A stretch of DNA of 64,000 nucleotides from Stakelama flava. Lineage in GTDB: Bacteria; Pseudomonadota; Alphaproteobacteria; Sphingomonadales; Sphingomonadaceae. Every line of letters starts with the position of its first letter. Position 1 is the first letter of the stretch. The notes below the pieces were generated by a model, which saw only the letters and a list, made by a program, of their open reading frames with translations, was not told the DNA's origin and did not search any database. Shown here piece by piece: positions 61,944 to 64,000 of the stretch. The stretch is taken from positions 171,674 to 235,673 of the forward strand of contig NZ_JAHWZX010000005.1 in NCBI RefSeq assembly GCF_019351405.1, written 5' to 3'. The position numbers were made by a program, and so were the translations under genes.

Positions 61944-62795
61944 ATGGCCAATTATACGCTGCGACTGCAATGCGCCGATCGCCATGGCATTGTCGCCAGG
62001 GTGGCCGGCTTTCTGTGCGACCAAGAGTGCAACATCGTCGCCGCGCAGCAATATGATGATCCCGGAAACGGGCGCTTTTTCATGCGAGTCGTCTTCACGC
62101 CGGGTTCGGTCTCGTTGAGCGACTTGCAGCAGCGCTTTGTCGCAGTTGCCGAGGAATTCGGGATGGTATGGGAACTCCGCGACAACGCGGTTCCCAAAAA
62201 GGTCGTGCTCATGGTTTCGCGGTTCGATCATTGTCTCGGAGATCTCCTCTACCGCTACCGGATCGGCGAACTGAACATGGAAGCGGTCGGAATCATTTCG
62301 AACCATCCGAGAGACGCCATGACCACGTCACTGATCGGCGACATTCCCTTTCATCATTTTCCGATCACCCGTGAAACCAAGCCCCAGCAGGAAGCGCAGA
62401 TCAAGGCGGTGGTGGAAGATACCGGTGCGGATTTGGTGGTGTTGGCGCGCTACATGCAGATCCTTTCGGATGATCTTGCATCGTTCCTCTCGGGACGCTG
62501 CATCAACATTCACCACAGTTTTCTTCCCGGCTTCAAGGGTGCCAAACCCTATCACCAGGCGTTCGAGCGCGGCGTCAAGATGATCGGCGCGACCGCGCAT
62601 TACGTCACGGCTGACCTCGATGAGGGCCCTATCATCCATCAGGATGTCGAATCGATCAGCCATGCGGATTCGGCCGAGGATCTCGTACACAAGGGGCGCG
62701 ATATCGAACGTCGGGTCATCGCAGAAGCAGTTCGACACCATCTCGAAGACCGCGTCTTCCTGAACGGCCATCGGACGGTCGTGTTCAAGGCATAG
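61944..62795 (+). CDS. purU: Formyltetrahydrofolate deformylase PurU
   Basis: A 283-residue enzyme releasing formate from 10-formyl-THF. The N-terminal ACT domain ([20 protein letters not shown]) is followed by the formyltransferase fold with [26 protein letters not shown] (catalytic His) and [20 protein letters not shown] (catalytic Asp). In this operon it fits as the exit step of one-carbon flow from O-demethylation: methyl-THF to methylene-, formyl-THF, then formate. SYK-6 uses ligH (formyl-THF synthetase) for the same end. A start with GCAAAGGACTATTCG upstream is used. Confidence 0.93.
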   Translation: MANYTLRLQCADRHGIVARVAGFLCDQECNIVAAQQYDDPGNGRFFMRVVFTPGSVSLSDLQQRFVAVAEEFGMVWELRDNAVPKKVVLMVSRFDHCLGDLLYRYRIGELNMEAVGIISNHPRDAMTTSLIGDIPFHHFPITRETKPQQEAQIKAVVEDTGADLVVLARYMQILSDDLASFLSGRCINIHHSFLPGFKGAKPYHQAFERGVKMIGATAHYVTADLDEGPIIHQDVESISHADSAEDLVHKGRDIERRVIAEAVRHHLEDRVFLNGHRTVVFKA

Positions 62796-62834
62796 CCAGA
62801 ACGGTATAATGACCGTGACAATCGATGATCAGGC

Positions 62835-63644
62835 TCATGCGGCTCCCCTTTCGGCTTCCTCCGGCTGCGCCGCTTCGCGCTGGCGGAACACCGTGCCGTT
62901 CGTCATGATCGGTTCGACGCCCAGAGCGGAGAGCGTTCTGGCCGATTCTTCCATTTCTGCCGCGCGGCGCAAGCCATGGGTGGCCATTCGCTCGCGGTTA
63001 TAGGCGGCGCGTTCGGCCCAGCCGATGCGCTTCTCGCTGGCGTCGAGCGAGGCAAGCACCTCGTCGGCAACCCCCGCTGCTTCGGCCGCGGCCATCATCT
63101 CGTCGGTGAGCGCCTCGATGCCCTTTACCATGACCGAGCGGATCATCTTGATCGCCGAGGCGCGTCCGATCTCTTCGCCGACGATAGTGATGTTGGTGAA
63201 GCCTGCGGCCGAAAGGCGACCGCGCGCCTCAACCGCGTTCGGCCCAGCGACGAGCAGCGGAACCACCATTCGTGCAGGTTTGACGGGCGCCAGCACCGCA
63301 ACGTCGATATAGTTCCCACCGGCAGTATGAACCGCCTCCGCGGCCGCCTGCTTGGTTTCGGGCGCAACGGAATTCATGTCGCACCAGAGCGCGCCCGGTT
63401 TGAGATAGCGGGCATAGTCACGCGCTGCCTCGAGCGCCTGTTGCGCCGTCACCAGCGAAAGCACCAGCGGCGTATCGACAAGCGTGGAAATAGCATCGTT
63501 CATCGCGAGCAGCCCCACTTTCTCGATCGCCGCTCGTCGGTCGGCGCGAATGTCGAATGCGGCGGCGTGGCCTTTCCAGCCAGCGGCCAGCGCGAAAGCT
63601 TCTCCCGCTTCGCCGAAACCGATTAATGCGACATCATTAGCCAT
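62835..63644 (-). CDS. 6-phosphogluconate-dehydrogenase-like oxidoreductase with DUF1932 domain
   Basis: A 269-residue beta-hydroxyacid-dehydrogenase-type protein: the Rossmann N terminus (VALIGFGEAGEAFALAAGWK), WCDMNSVAPETKQAAAEAVH and the catalytic-type Lys in GRASAIKMIRSVMVKGIEAL, followed by the helical DUF1932 domain. It should oxidise a hydroxy-acid with NAD(P). It is convergent with purU and not in the same transcript. Homologues occur near aromatic-degradation genes, but the substrate is unknown. Start 63644 (MANDVALIGFGEAGEAF) is chosen at the domain edge. Confidence 0.85.
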   Translation of the reverse strand: MANDVALIGFGEAGEAFALAAGWKGHAAAFDIRADRRAAIEKVGLLAMNDAISTLVDTPLVLSLVTAQQALEAARDYARYLKPGALWCDMNSVAPETKQAAAEAVHTAGGNYIDVAVLAPVKPARMVVPLLVAGPNAVEARGRLSAAGFTNITIVGEEIGRASAIKMIRSVMVKGIEALTDEMMAAAEAAGVADEVLASLDASEKRIGWAERAAYNRERMATHGLRRAAEMEESARTLSALGVEPIMTNGTVFRQREAAQPEEAERGAA

Positions 63645-63717
63645 GCCGCTCAAACTGCCGCATGCGCGTGAAAGGCTCCAATGAATAGCCCGTGCCACCC
63701 ATTAGATTTTACGAATC

Positions 63718-63876
63718 CTGAAGCGCGAAGCAGCGACGCGGCCTTCCTCGACCCAGAAGGCGTAACTGGCCCGGCTCGAGCGCTTCCGCCAGATATTCAA
63801 CGACGAACGTCCGCATGAAGCCCTGGGCCAGATCCCGCCGGCGAGGAGGCTATATCAGCCTCAAGGAAGCGAGTAA
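63718..63876 (+). mobile_element. IS481-type transposase C-terminal fragment with in-frame stop
   Basis: One frame reads LKREAATRPSSTQKA, a stop (TAA at 63763), then LARLERFRQIFNDERPHEAL and GQIPPARRLYQPQGSE to a final stop. This is the C-terminal end of an IS481-like integrase-fold transposase, whose RxFxxxFNxERPHEALGQ motif is distinctive. No catalytic core or terminal repeat is in the window. It is a remnant at the right edge of the catabolic region. Confidence 0.7.
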
Positions 63877-63892
63877 TACCAGAGCGCATTGA

Positions 63893-64000
63893 TCAGAACC
63901 CATGTGCCCATTGTCGCAGTCCGATGGACATGATGGGCAATGGCTGGTCGGCAAGCTTGTTCCAGGCGTGGCAGCAATGGTCGACGATATCGTCGCAGGA
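63893..64000 (-). mobile_element. IS630-family transposase C-terminal end (runs out of window)
   Basis: On the minus strand the last codons read CDDIVDHCCHAWNKLADQPL, PIMSIGLRQWAHGF, stop. This matches the conserved end of IS630-type transposases (DIVDHCCxAWNKLxDQPxxIMSIGLRxWAHxF). The rest lies beyond the window, so completeness cannot be judged. Confidence 0.75.

Overview
The window reads as chromosome of a sphingomonad (Alphaproteobacteria, Sphingomonadales). The left 20 kb holds GC-rich housekeeping genes in the order and style of that group, TonB-dependent receptors are prominent, and several enzymes match aromatic and O-demethylation systems known from Sphingobium-type bacteria. No rRNA, CRISPR array or complete insertion sequence was seen.

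1-20.3 kb is core genome: a YcgN-type protein, an M48-like protease, penicillin-binding protein 1A, MsrB, a three-gene type III polyketide synthase operon (PKS, methyltransferase, flavoprotein), a phospholipid-methyltransferase-like gene, a bacterial Cdc48/p97-like AAA+ ATPase, a LysR regulator, cyclophilin, MgtE, MsrA, an aspartate-type aminotransferase, a fused PabB-lyase, a metallo-beta-lactamase-fold hydrolase, and a tightly overlapping thioredoxin-TPR / LON-domain / Trm112 operon. A small RNA candidate lies upstream of the AAA+ gene.

20.3-26.4 kb is a decayed genomic island next to tRNA-Gly(GCC): a ParB-like gene broken by two frameshifts, a ParDE-type toxin-antitoxin pair with a palindromic operator, a cation-efflux gene fragment, a DUF736 protein, an unrecognised protein, and a leucyl aminopeptidase that has lost its catalytic half. 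26.4-32.6 kb is an intact peptide-utilisation operon: TonB receptor, D-aminopeptidase-like serine hydrolase, dipeptide epimerase and YitT membrane protein, with a divergent TetR gene. 32.6-38.9 kb is a patchwork of intact genes (HxlR, zinc-type dehydrogenase, GlcG-like, DUF1348, TetR) and wreckage (two truncated dehydrogenase genes, one next to an IS3 fragment).

38.9-63.6 kb is the main interest: a catabolic island that appears dedicated to a C-glycosylated aromatic compound. A GntR regulator, with matching palindromes at two promoters, sits with an aldo/keto reductase and a two-gene acid-activation/reduction module (ANL ligase plus LuxC-like aldehyde dehydrogenase) followed by a lactonase-fold protein. 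A ROK repressor diverges from a TonB receptor, after which come a GMC flavoprotein, an MFS permease, both subunits of a C-glycoside deglycosidase (DUF6379 beta subunit and TIM-barrel alpha subunit) with a glutathione S-transferase between them, a lactonase-fold protein, a Gfo/Idh/MocA dehydrogenase, a second TIM-barrel epimerase and a DUF2218 protein. Next, a LysR gene diverges from a gallate-type extradiol dioxygenase, a MetF-like reductase, a LigM/DesA-type tetrahydrofolate-dependent O-demethylase and PurU. The inferred flow is import, oxidation of the sugar at C3, cleavage of the C-C glycosidic bond, O-demethylation of the aglycone with the methyl group leaving as formate, and ring cleavage of a gallate-like acid. 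A gallate-type C-glucoside such as bergenin is the best structural fit, but the substrate is an inference. Pieces of IS481- and IS630-type transposases close the window.
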